Shown: piece by piece, positions 8,742 through 15,861 of the stretch | Layout of the letters: each line of letters begins with the position of its first letter | Numbering within the stretch: position 1 is the first letter of the stretch | Assembly (NCBI RefSeq): GCF_001458775.1 | Contig: NZ_CZPZ01000023.1 | Span: 1 to 64,000, forward strand | Reading direction: 5' to 3' | Length of the DNA: 64,000 bases | From: Candidatus Nitrospira nitrificans | Lineage (GTDB): Bacteria; Nitrospirota; Nitrospiria; Nitrospirales; Nitrospiraceae | Made by a program: the position numbers and the translations under genes | The notes under the pieces: generated by a model | What the model saw: the letters and a program-made list of their open reading frames with translations, nothing else | Database searches by the model: none | What the model was told of the DNA's origin: nothing

Positions 8742-9440
8742 ATGCGATATCTGGCACTGTCCCTTCTCTTCCTATTGCCGCTCACCGCGCACGCCGGCAA
8801 CATCAAAGACACGGATCTCATTACCAGCAACAACTTCTTTCTCCCGCCGAGCACCCAGAAAACCATCTTCATTCAAGCTCGGAACTCATCCGATAACCAA
8901 GAAGTTTCGCTTCACGATTTGGGCGCCAGGCTGAGCGCCAAGGGGTATCAGATCGTGAATGATCCGGACGGCGCGCAATATGTCCTGCTGGCCAACATCG
9001 TCTATTGCAACATTACCAAGCCGGACATGCCGGTTGAAGCGATGGTGGCAAGCGGCTATGGATCCGCGTTCAACTCGGCGATCGGCGCCATGCAAGGCCT
9101 GACCAGCATGGCGAGCATGGCTGGACCCTACGGGGCGATGGGCGGCGCGGCGGCATCCATGGGGTTGAGCGCGATTCAAGGCATCGGCGATCTGTTTAGC
9201 TCGTCCCAGTCGGCTCCCACAATGCCGGACGACGTGAACTATGCCTGCGTCGCGGATGTCCAGATCACCGAGCAGAGGACCGGACGGCTGCCAAGCGGGA
9301 TGAAGACAGGCACCGCGGAGGAGCCCGGTGTGTACCAGACCAGGTTGGCCGCCGATGTCCATCAAAAGAAATTGGATGAGGCTGAAGCGACGCCGTTGCT
9401 CCAACAGAAACTGAGCGCCGCCGTCGCTGGAAATTTTTGA
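8742..9440 (+). CDS. TraT-like outer-membrane protein, copy 1
   Basis: A 232-residue exported protein. The signal peptide MRYLALSLLFLLPLTAHA ends in a type I site (AHA-G). The motifs KTIFIQARNSSDNQEVSL, SAKGYQIVNDPDGAQYVL and CVADVQITEQRTG follow the TraT order. TraT proteins sit in the outer membrane and are known for surface exclusion and complement resistance on plasmids; chromosomal copies have no settled role. The middle (about 95-150) is a Gly/Ala/Met-rich hydrophobic stretch as in the family. The frame is open from 8595, but only ATG 8742 yields a signal peptide. It is translationally coupled to copy 2. Confidence 0.78.
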   Translation: MRYLALSLLFLLPLTAHAGNIKDTDLITSNNFFLPPSTQKTIFIQARNSSDNQEVSLHDLGARLSAKGYQIVNDPDGAQYVLLANIVYCNITKPDMPVEAMVASGYGSAFNSAIGAMQGLTSMASMAGPYGAMGGAAASMGLSAIQGIGDLFSSSQSAPTMPDDVNYACVADVQITEQRTGRLPSGMKTGTAEEPGVYQTRLAADVHQKKLDEAEATPLLQQKLSAAVAGNF

Positions 9441-10195
9441 TGGCACACGTATCTGCTCGCTTCACGCTTCACGCTTCACATTTCACGAGGCCGCTCGCTC
9501 TATTTCTATTACTAGGCGGCCTCTTGAGCGGCTGTTCCAACGTCATCCGTTCCGGCCTCATGAACAGCAACACGATCTTCCTCGACCCCAATACCAACCG
9601 GAATGTTTATACGCAACTCAGGAACGCGTCTGAAAATCAACACGTCACGTTGAACGATGTCAATGCGAAGCTGAGCGCCAAGGGATATCAGCTGGTTCAA
9701 GATCCGGAGCAAGCCAACTACTGGATACAGGTCAAGGTGATCTATTGCCACAAGGCGGCCGATGGAGTGGCGCCGGAAGCCGTGGCCAAAGCCGGCCCTG
9801 GCGCGGGGATCAGCAGCGGCGGAACCGTGATGGCCTCGGCCGCTGATCCGATGAGCGGTGGGATGGCGGGAATGGCCGGCATGCCGGACATGAGCGCCAT
9901 GATGCGGCAGGCCATGGCCATGAGCGGCGGGCGAGGGGGAATGGCCGGCTTTTCTGGCATGCAGCCACCGCCCAAGGAAGACGGCGTGACCTACCTGTGC
10001 GTGGCGGATGTTCAAATCACCGACAGGAAGATCGGCAAATCGATCGGTCGGCCGATCGGCGGTCAGTCGTCGGGCAATGAAAAGGTGCAACTGATGCGCA
10101 TGGTCGGCCACGTGCGGCAAAAAAGTTTAGACATCCCCGAAGCCACGCCCATCGTGCAAGAGAAGATCGCCACCGGGATTGCAGGGCTGTTCTAG
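9440..10195 (+). CDS. TraT-like lipoprotein, copy 2
   Basis: A 251-residue paralogue of the preceding gene. ATG 9440 overlaps the upstream stop by one base (TGATG), indicating translational coupling. It is a lipoprotein with lipobox LLSGC after a long basic N-region. The TraT motifs recur (NVYTQLRNASENQHVTL, SAKGYQLVQDPEQANYW, LCVADVQITDRKIGKS). Residues about 130-175 carry a dozen methionines among glycine and alanine, more extreme than in copy 1. The coding start region holds the direct repeat CGCTTCACGCTTCACGCTTC, so the N-region may have grown by repeat expansion. Function as for copy 1, unproven. Confidence 0.78.
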   Translation: MAHVSARFTLHASHFTRPLALFLLLGGLLSGCSNVIRSGLMNSNTIFLDPNTNRNVYTQLRNASENQHVTLNDVNAKLSAKGYQLVQDPEQANYWIQVKVIYCHKAADGVAPEAVAKAGPGAGISSGGTVMASAADPMSGGMAGMAGMPDMSAMMRQAMAMSGGRGGMAGFSGMQPPPKEDGVTYLCVADVQITDRKIGKSIGRPIGGQSSGNEKVQLMRMVGHVRQKSLDIPEATPIVQEKIATGIAGLF

Positions 10196-10359
10196 CTCCG
10201 TTCCGGATAAAGACCCGATAGATGATTTCGCAGCTACAAATCATTGATCGGCAATGGTTATGGCCTATTGTTCCTGAACCGTAATGGAGTGTTTTACAGA
10301 CAGCAATGAGCAGATCCGGCTCTTATGCTAATCGGCCTAAACATAGTTGTGCGTCATAA

Positions 10360-11149
10360 ATGACAAGCGTCGTTGTGTGGCCGAACTATGAAGTGCCAGG
10401 ACACCCAGCTGTGTGGGTCACTAGCGATTCGCGTATCAGTCGCGCCGAGGGCGAGCCCCTGATTGAAGACGGCGCAAAACTTTTTGGATTGCCAGTTGTA
10501 TGCCGCGGAGTCGGTGAGGACAAGTTCTTTTCGGATATCTACTTTGCACATTCCTTCGGGTACTGCTTCGCGGGCAGCACCTTAATGGGACAGAACGCCT
10601 ATCTGGCGATCGCCCCGCTACTGACGACGCTAATATCTACCGAGCGGTACATTCCGTCGATGGACGATGTGGCGACCTTTGTCTTCAAATTCCTATGTAG
10701 AACGTTCGATGCATTCAAAGTTCGCGTCGCAGCCGGAGCACTCTTTGAAGCTTCTCTATTCGGCTGGTGTCACGTGAGACGATCTCTGCAGATTTGGCAC
10801 TTTCATCCAAACGATTCGAGCGGCACCTGGGAGATGACCCGAAGCAATGTAAGGCAGCTACAAAGATCGCGTCGTGCCCTTGCTTTGCGATGCTATGGCC
10901 GAGGACAACGGCTTACAAAGGGCACCGCGCCGTGTTGTCCAGCAGCTAATCGCCGACAGTTCCTTTCCCTCGATAGGCGGCGACGAGCAGCTAGCAATAG
11001 CAAATGAGTATGGATTTCAAGCCTATACCCTTCTTCGGCCTGTCGAGCGTGGCAAACCGCAGGCATATCTCAGTTACTTGGGAATCGAGCTAACCGATGA
11101 AAACGCTTTAGTTGGACGAGCGAGGGTCGGCGGCCTCGGTATGACATGA
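10360..11149 (+). pseudogene. Frameshifted hypothetical gene
   Basis: The frame opening at ATG 10360 is protein-like for about 163 codons, then degenerates. The frame one base further on is protein-like from about 10853 (GSYKDRVVPLLCDAMAEDN) to the TGA at 11147-11149. An extra A at about 10852 reconciles the two, so this is one gene of about 262 codons with a single frameshift. Segments such as VTSDSRIS and HSFGYCFAGST weakly recall proteasome-like Ntn hydrolases, but I do not assign a family. It lies at the left edge of the accessory island. Confidence 0.6.
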
Positions 11150-11285
11150 CGCACAACAACGCGCTCCACGGATGGTCCTCTGCCGGCTGGCCCGCGAAGC
11201 GCGGATCAACCAACGGCTGCATCGGCTCACGGGTGCGCAAACGTCGTTTGCTCCGCGGACGCCGCTGATCCGAGGGGTCATTGAG

Positions 11286-11520
11286 CGGCACAGTACACAA
11301 TCTCCATGTTTGCAGGAGGCAGCGAGATCATGAGCGGTCAACCTTTGTTTTGAGACCCGATCAGCGTGAGCCCGCATTGAATGTGGCCGGAACGCAGGTG
11401 ACGGTGTTGGCGTCGAACGCGGCAACGCAGAGCTCCGGGATCACCTTGCAGCAGGGGGAGGAAGGAGCAGGCCCACCGCCGCATAGTCACGACTGGGGGG
11501 AGATCGGGTTTAGTTCTTGA
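11286..11520 (+). pseudogene. Cupin gene 5' fragment, copy A
   Basis: Starts with the leader shared by all three copies (CGGCA... then a good AGGAGG site) and ATG 11330. The first codons read MSGQPLF and hit TGA; a one-base gap restores LRPDQREPALNVAGTQVTVL and then ITLQQGEEG and PPPHSHDW. The last phrase is the first metal-binding motif of a cupin (HxH plus downstream E). The sequence stops resembling a cupin after about 11510, so the barrel is missing. It is both frameshifted and truncated. Confidence 0.7.
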
Positions 11521-11664
11521 CCTCGCACTTCCTCCGGCCAAGCGAGCAGGAGAGTGTGCAAGTTTAAGAACTGCCCCACCAGCTTCGCTACTCCACGCCC
11601 CGGTCAACGCAGTCGTCAGCCTTTCCGCCTCGCATCAGTCTGATATTTCGTATATATTCTCCAT

Positions 11665-11982
11665 ATGAGCACAAGTGCTATCACCCGTGACGAGGCGATC
11701 CGACGACTTCACACCGTTGAGTCCAAGATTCGGGGCCTTGGTGTACGTCGGCTGGCGCTCTTCGGGTCCGTGCTTCGTAACGAGGCTCGACCCGACAGTG
11801 ATGTTGATGTGCTTGTCGAGTTCGCTCCGAATGAGAAGACCTTCGATCGCTTCATGGCGCTGGCGGATCTGCTTGAAGACACATTGCAGCAACGGGTTGA
11901 AGTGATCACCACGGAGTCACTCTCACCGTTTATCGGGCCACACATCTTGGCCGAGGCAACGGATGTCCTTCGAGCCGCATGA
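11665..11982 (+). CDS. mntA: MNT-type nucleotidyltransferase antitoxin
   Basis: A 105-residue minimal nucleotidyltransferase. The motif GSVLRNEARPDSDVDVLVEF places G34-S35 and the metal-binding D46 and D48, the standard GSX10DXD arrangement. MntA antitoxins neutralise HepT by transferring AMP to a tyrosine near its active site. The partner gene follows with a 20-nt overlap, the usual arrangement for the pair. A TATATT-like -10 lies just before ATG 11665. The pair sits between cupin fragments A and B. I could not find an attC site for it. Confidence 0.88.
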   Translation: MSTSAITRDEAIRRLHTVESKIRGLGVRRLALFGSVLRNEARPDSDVDVLVEFAPNEKTFDRFMALADLLEDTLQQRVEVITTESLSPFIGPHILAEATDVLRAA

Positions 11983-12307
11983 CTATCTGCGGCATATTCT
12001 CGCGGAAGTCGAGTACCTCCTCGATCAGAGTCGGACGCTCACCTATGAGCGATTTGTAGCCGATCAGACGCTGCGCCGTGCGTTCGTACGCAGCTTGGAA
12101 ATTATCGGCGAAGCCGTGAAGAACCTGCCTGCTGAGTTCCGGGTATCGCATCCCGAGGTTGCGTGGCGTCCGATGGCTCAGATGCGCGATCGCCTGATCC
12201 ATAGTTACTTTGGAGTGGATTATCAGCTGGTATGGGATGTGGTGTCCGAGAAACTTCCGGAACTGAAACGTAGCATCCAGCGGATTATTGATTCGCAACA
12301 AGCTTAG
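11963..12307 (+). CDS. hepT: HEPN-domain ribonuclease toxin, HepT family
   Basis: A 114-residue all-helical HEPN protein. The active-site motif RX4HXY is R75-DRLI-H80-S-Y82 in MRDRLIHSYFGVDY. This family cleaves RNA and is kept in check by AMPylation of the motif tyrosine by the MNT partner. The start ATG 11963 lies inside the antitoxin gene, so translation is coupled. The last codons (CAAGCTTAG) run into CCAT, giving the word TTAGCCAT that also ends the attC site at 13362; whether this is a relic of a recombination site is discussed in the findings. Confidence 0.87.
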   Translation: MSFEPHDYLRHILAEVEYLLDQSRTLTYERFVADQTLRRAFVRSLEIIGEAVKNLPAEFRVSHPEVAWRPMAQMRDRLIHSYFGVDYQLVWDVVSEKLPELKRSIQRIIDSQQA

Positions 12308-12360
12308 CCATCAGGTTGAAAGAAAAGTGGAATGGCGAGCCGCTCACTCGAACCGTTGCC

Positions 12361-12587
12361 CGGCAATGCACACAATCTCCACATTCACATTTGTAGGAGG
12401 CACCGAGATCATGAACGCTCAACCCTTAATCTTGAGCCCGGATCAGCATGAGCCCGCCTTGAATGTGGTCGGAATACAGGTGACGGTGTTGGCGTCGAAC
12501 GCGGCGACGCAAAGCTACGGGATCACCCTGCAGCAGGGCGAAGAGGGAACAGACCCTCCGCCGCATCGCCAGGATTGGAACCATTAG
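12361..12587 (+). pseudogene. Cupin gene 5' fragment, copy B
   Basis: The best preserved of three copies. ATG 12411 follows GTAGGAGG. The 58-residue frame reads MNAQPLILSPDQHEPALNVV, then VTVLASNAATQ, ITLQQGEEGTD and PPPHRQDWN, and ends at TAG 12585-12587. The cupin HxH motif has become HRQ. The homology ends at about 12583, exactly where the higBA cassette begins with TTAGAC, so the stop codon is supplied by the cassette. The rest of the barrel is absent. Confidence 0.72.
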
Positions 12588-12590
12588 ACC

Positions 12591-12619
12591 TTGTTGCGTG
12601 CTGCGCAACATGCTATATC
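12591..12619 (+). promoter_or_regulatory. higBA promoter with embedded operator palindrome
   Basis: TTGTTG (12591-12596), a 17-bp spacer and TATATC (12614-12619) make a plausible sigma-70 promoter. A perfect inverted repeat, TGTTGCG-N5-CGCAACA at 12592-12610, overlaps it and is a good candidate for autoregulation by HigA. Transcription would begin close to the GTG start at 12626, so the message may be leaderless. Confidence 0.5.
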
Positions 12620-12625
12620 TGGCTT

Positions 12626-12904
12626 GTGATTCAATCATTCCGACACAAGGGGCTGAGGAAGTTCTTTGAGTCGGGGAGTGCGGCGGGTATCCAACCGCAC
12701 CACTCCAAGCGCCTGCGCATGCTGTTAGCAGCCTTGGACACGGCGCTGTCCATCGAGGACATGAACGTTCCAGGATTCCGACTACATCCCTTGAAGGGAT
12801 CGGAGCGCGGTCGATGGTCTGTGTGGATAAATGGAAACTGCCGTTTAACCTTCACGTTCAAAGACGGACATGCCTACGTCTTGGATTATGAGGACTACCA
12901 CTAA
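12626..12904 (+). CDS. higB: HigB-type mRNA interferase toxin (RelE superfamily)
   Basis: A 92-residue toxin. The start is GTG 12626, giving VIQSFRHKGLRKFFESG, the usual HigB beginning; the open frame upstream to 12575 is non-homologous. The core phrases RLRMLLAALDTA, VPGFRLHPLKGSERGRWSVW and NCRLTFTFKDGHAYVLDYEDYH match the family, which cleaves mRNA on the ribosome. Toxin precedes antitoxin as is usual for hig modules, and the two genes overlap by one base (TAATG). Confidence 0.9.
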   Translation: MIQSFRHKGLRKFFESGSAAGIQPHHSKRLRMLLAALDTALSIEDMNVPGFRLHPLKGSERGRWSVWINGNCRLTFTFKDGHAYVLDYEDYH

Positions 12905-13197
12905 TGGCTATGCACAATCCTCCCCATCCCGGCGAGTTCATTATCCAGGTCTATCTGGAGCCGAACAATCTGAGCGGCCGCGAACTGGCTGGGAAGCTCG
13001 GTGTAGCTGCTTCCACGCTGAATCGCATTCTGACAGGTACGAGCCGTATCAGTCCTGAAATGGCGCTGCGCCTGTCCAAGGCGCTTGGCCGTTCTCCGGA
13101 GAGTTGGTTGGCCATGCAGTACAACCACGATCTCTGGCACGCCAAGCAGCATGTGAAACTTGGCAAGGTCGGGAAAGTCCGGCTGACAGCGGCCTAA
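12904..13197 (+). CDS. higA: HigA-type XRE antitoxin
   Basis: A 97-residue antitoxin of the HigA addiction-module family. It starts with NPPHPGEFIIQVYLEPNNLS, a hallmark, followed by an XRE helix-turn-helix (GVAASTLNRILTGTSRISPEM) and the WLAMQYNHDLW segment. It should neutralise HigB and repress the promoter at 12591-12619. ATG 12904 overlaps the toxin stop. The gene is followed by 113 bp and then an attC site, so the pair travels as one cassette. Confidence 0.92.
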   Translation: MAMHNPPHPGEFIIQVYLEPNNLSGRELAGKLGVAASTLNRILTGTSRISPEMALRLSKALGRSPESWLAMQYNHDLWHAKQHVKLGKVGKVRLTAA

Positions 13198-13310
13198 GCG
13201 GCGCTTCGAGGCGGACGCAGTGAAACGTCGGCTCTGGGCACGCTTTTCCGCCGCTTGGCTGATCGCACTACAGGCGAGGTCATAGAACGCTGCGTCAAGT
13301 TCTGATTGCG

Positions 13311-13368
13311 GTCTAACAATTCATCCAAGCCGATGCCGCTTCATGGTGCCGCTAATCAAGCGTTAGCC
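13311..13368 (+). other. Integron attC recombination site
   Basis: A 58-bp site of the 59-base-element type. The R'' box is GTCTAAC (13311-13317, matching RYYYAAC), and the R' box is GTTAGCC (13362-13368, one mismatch to GTTRRRY). Between them are CAATTCATCCAAGCCGATGC and CGCTAATCAAGCG, arranged as in known attC sites. The inner stem is imperfect. The R' bases TTAGCC pair perfectly with GGCTAAC at 14145-14151, which marks the end of the following cassette. Confidence 0.82.
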
Positions 13369-14165
13369 ATATGAGGAGCAGTCGCGAATGAGCACAAGCA
13401 CCGGGAAGGTAATTGCAAAAGCGAGCGAGCTACTGGCAAGCGCGTCAAAAGGCATTCGCTATGCCCAATTGCATCAGGAAATCGAGGCTGCTTTCTCAGA
13501 CATTCCGCCCAACACTATTCACGGAGCCTTGCACAAGTTCAGAACAGAACTTCCGTCCGAAATTTATCAGCCTGCAAAAGGGCTCTATCGTCATATCTCT
13601 TTCCGCGAGGAAGTCACAGCGACCGAAGTGCCGTTACCGCCAAAACCTGCCGCGCCTAAGATCAAAGAAGAAGCTTTCTATGAACCTTTCGCCGAGTGGC
13701 TCATAAACGAGTTAGAGGAATGCACAAGCGCTATTGCTGTTGGCGGAAACGTGTTCCGCGACAAATGGGGCACACCCGACGTCATCGGAATTCGAGAAGC
13801 AAAAAGAAGTGACATTATCAAGCCTCCCACCGAGATCGTGACCGCAGAGATCAAGATTGACCTCAACGGCCTTATTACGGCTTTTGGTCAATGCTGCTCT
13901 TACAAACTGTTCTCTCATCGTGCATACATCGTCGTTCCGCAGAACTCGTCCGAGGAAGACATTTCACGGCTAGACGCTCTCGCCCGCATATTCGGTATCG
14001 GGTTCATCCTGTTTGACGCTTCCAACCCCAAGGAACCCGGCTTCTCTATTCGGGTTCGTGCGTCGCGGCATGAACCTGATGTCTTCTACGTCAACAAATA
14101 TCTCAAGCTCATTGAGGGTGACCTGTTCGGGTAGTGCCGCATATGGCTAACAAATGGTTCGACGG
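13363..14165 (+). mobile_element. Second integron-type gene cassette with truncated attC
   Basis: Begins with TTAGCC from the preceding attC and contains one gene at 13388-14134. Eleven bases after the stop is GGCTAACAAATGGTTCGACG, the left part of an attC whose R'' box GGCTAAC complements the cassette start exactly. The right half of that attC is not found; sequence passes into cupin fragment C at about 14159. Confidence 0.68.
13388..14134 (+). CDS. Winged-helix and PD-(D/E)XK nuclease-like protein, cassette-borne
   Basis: A 248-residue protein of unknown role. Residues 5-70 resemble a HARE-HTH-like winged helix (GIRYAQLHQEIEAAF, PPNTIHGALHKF). Residues 95-210 show the pattern of a restriction-endonuclease fold: WGTPDVIGI supplies a proline-aspartate, and EIVTAEIKID supplies the E-x-K. 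These are followed by ITAFGQCCSYKLFSHRAYIVV, a typical helix and strand of that fold. A DNA-directed defence or repair function is inference. It lies alone in the second cassette, 20 bp after attC. GAGGAG lies upstream of ATG 13388. Confidence 0.66.
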   Translation: MSTSTGKVIAKASELLASASKGIRYAQLHQEIEAAFSDIPPNTIHGALHKFRTELPSEIYQPAKGLYRHISFREEVTATEVPLPPKPAAPKIKEEAFYEPFAEWLINELEECTSAIAVGGNVFRDKWGTPDVIGIREAKRSDIIKPPTEIVTAEIKIDLNGLITAFGQCCSYKLFSHRAYIVVPQNSSEEDISRLDALARIFGIGFILFDASNPKEPGFSIRVRASRHEPDVFYVNKYLKLIEGDLFG

Positions 14166-14313
14166 CAAGGCACATCATCACCATCTTTGTAGGAGGCAGC
14201 AACATCATGAGCGTTCAACCCTTTGTCTTGAGACCCGATCAGCATGAGCCGGCTTAGAATGTGGTGGGAACAGAGGTGAAAGTGTCGGCGTCAAAAGCGG
14301 CGATGCAAAGCTG
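14159..14313 (+). pseudogene. Cupin gene 5' fragment, copy C
   Basis: Shares the leader (CGGCAAGGCAC, GTAGGAGG) and ATG 14208 with copies A and B. It reads MSVQPFVLRPDQHEPA, then meets TAG, and after NVVGTEVKVSASKAAMQS it meets TGA and loses similarity at about 14313. It is the shortest and most decayed of the three. It is fused on its left to the truncated attC of cassette 2. Confidence 0.68.
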
Positions 14314-14403
14314 ATCTCGTTCGTTCGCTCCCCATACTTTCACCATTTGACTCCTCACCTGTTATACTGACCCATCCATTCATTCAATTCGAGAGTGATC
14401 GTC

Positions 14404-15861
14404 ATGAGCTCTCCAACCTGGGATGAATTCACCGAGCTTGCGCTGAAACGCATTGCCGCATCCGGTGCCGAGTACGGCGATATCCGCATTCAGGACAGCA
14501 GCACGGAACACATTGAGGGCGAGGATCGCCGAATCGCCTCGATTCGAGATGCCAAGGACATCGGCTTCGGCGTGCGGGTGCTCTATCACGGAGCCTGGGG
14601 TTTTGCCGCGAGTTCGATTTTGTCGCTGGAAGAAGTACCGCGTGTCGCGGACCTGGCCGTCGAAATCGCCAGGGGGTCTGCATCAGTGGCCCTGGAAAAA
14701 GTGCGATTGGCGCCGGAACCGGTTCATCGTGACCGCGTCGTCACGCCGTATCGCGTCGATCCCTTCACCATATCGCTTGAGAAGAAAACCGACTTACTGC
14801 TGAATACGATGGAAACACTCCATCGACAATCCGGCATCGCACGGAGCAGCGCAAGCCTTTGGGCGCGCCGAGACCGCAAGTTGTTCGTCTCGACGGAAGG
14901 GTCGCGTGTGGAGTTCGATCTGTTGGCCGGGCAGGGCGAGTGTACGGCGACGGCGCTCTACAAAGGCCGGTTTGCGTCGCGCAGTTTCAATATGCCGCAT
15001 CTCCGGAGAGGGTATGAATTGATCGAAGAGGCCGATCTTCTACGAGAAGCGACACGGGTTGCTGCCCAGGCGATTGAAAAGGTGAAGGCTCCGGCGGTCG
15101 ATGCGGGTCAGTATGATCTGGTACTCGACCCCGAGCATCTGTCGTTGACGATCCATGAGTCCTGCGGCCATCCGAGCGAACTGGACCGTGCGCTTGGGTA
15201 CGAAGCCAATTATGCGGGGACCAGCTTCTTGACGCCCGATAAACTGGGCAACTTTCGCTATGGCTCGCGGCATGTGAATTTGGTGGCCGATAACACCGAA
15301 CCGGAAACATTGGCAGCGACCGGTTATGATGATGACGGGGTTCAGTGTCAGCGATGGGACGTCGTCCGAAACGGGGTGTTCGTCGGATATTGCACGAACC
15401 GTGAAGTCGCGTCGAAGATCGGCGAAGCTCGCTCACGGGGCGCCAATCGCGCTGATGGATGGAACCACGTCCCGATGGTGCGCATCGCGAATATCGGACT
15501 TGAGTCAGGCGCCGCGACCGTTGAGCAACTGATTGCCGACGTGAAGCATGGCATCTACATCGAAGGTCATGGGTCTTACAGCATCGATCAGCGTCGCTAC
15601 AATTTCCAGTTCGGCGGGGATGCGTTCTGGTTGATTGAACAGGGTCGGCGCACCCATATGCTGCGGGATGTAATCTACCATGGAATCACGCCGGAATTTT
15701 GGAACAGCTGCGACGGAGTGGCTGACCGAACGGCTCGTCGCCGGTACGGGTTCATTACCTGTGGAAAAGGACAGCCGGGCCAGTCCGGCTGGATGACCCA
15801 TGCCGCCTCACCTGCGAGGTTTCGCCGGATCCAGGTCATCCGAGGAGAAGGAAGCTCATGA
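14404..15861 (+). CDS. tldD: TldD metalloprotease subunit
   Basis: A 485-residue TldD homologue. The zinc site is HESCGH (HEXXXH) in LSLTIHESCGHPSELDRALG, and the downstream RSRGANRADGWNHVPMVR and GIYIEGHGSYSIDQRRYNFQ segments are family landmarks. TldD pairs with TldE to degrade peptides inside a cytoplasmic barrel. ATG 14404 is preferred over GTG 14395 because GAGAG lies nine bases before it. It overlaps the next gene by ATGA, so the two are coupled. Confidence 0.92.
   Translation: MSSPTWDEFTELALKRIAASGAEYGDIRIQDSSTEHIEGEDRRIASIRDAKDIGFGVRVLYHGAWGFAASSILSLEEVPRVADLAVEIARGSASVALEKVRLAPEPVHRDRVVTPYRVDPFTISLEKKTDLLLNTMETLHRQSGIARSSASLWARRDRKLFVSTEGSRVEFDLLAGQGECTATALYKGRFASRSFNMPHLRRGYELIEEADLLREATRVAAQAIEKVKAPAVDAGQYDLVLDPEHLSLTIHESCGHPSELDRALGYEANYAGTSFLTPDKLGNFRYGSRHVNLVADNTEPETLAATGYDDDGVQCQRWDVVRNGVFVGYCTNREVASKIGEARSRGANRADGWNHVPMVRIANIGLESGAATVEQLIADVKHGIYIEGHGSYSIDQRRYNFQFGGDAFWLIEQGRRTHMLRDVIYHGITPEFWNSCDGVADRTARRRYGFITCGKGQPGQSGWMTHAASPARFRRIQVIRGEGSS

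Larger units (their letters stand above)
12584..13362 (+). mobile_element. Integron-type gene cassette carrying higBA
   Basis: The left junction TTAGAC at 12584-12589 is exactly complementary to the first six bases of the R'' box GTCTAAC at 13311-13317. That pairing is what a cassette shows when it is excised as a circle. The 3' end is the attC site at 13311-13368. Size is about 779 bp, with both genes reading toward attC. No integrase gene is present in the window. The base before the left junction is A rather than the usual G. Confidence 0.72.

Noticed and set aside
11172-11333. 53-codon frame ahead of cupin fragment A
   Set aside because: It overlaps the fragment's leader and resembles no protein. 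Probably chance.
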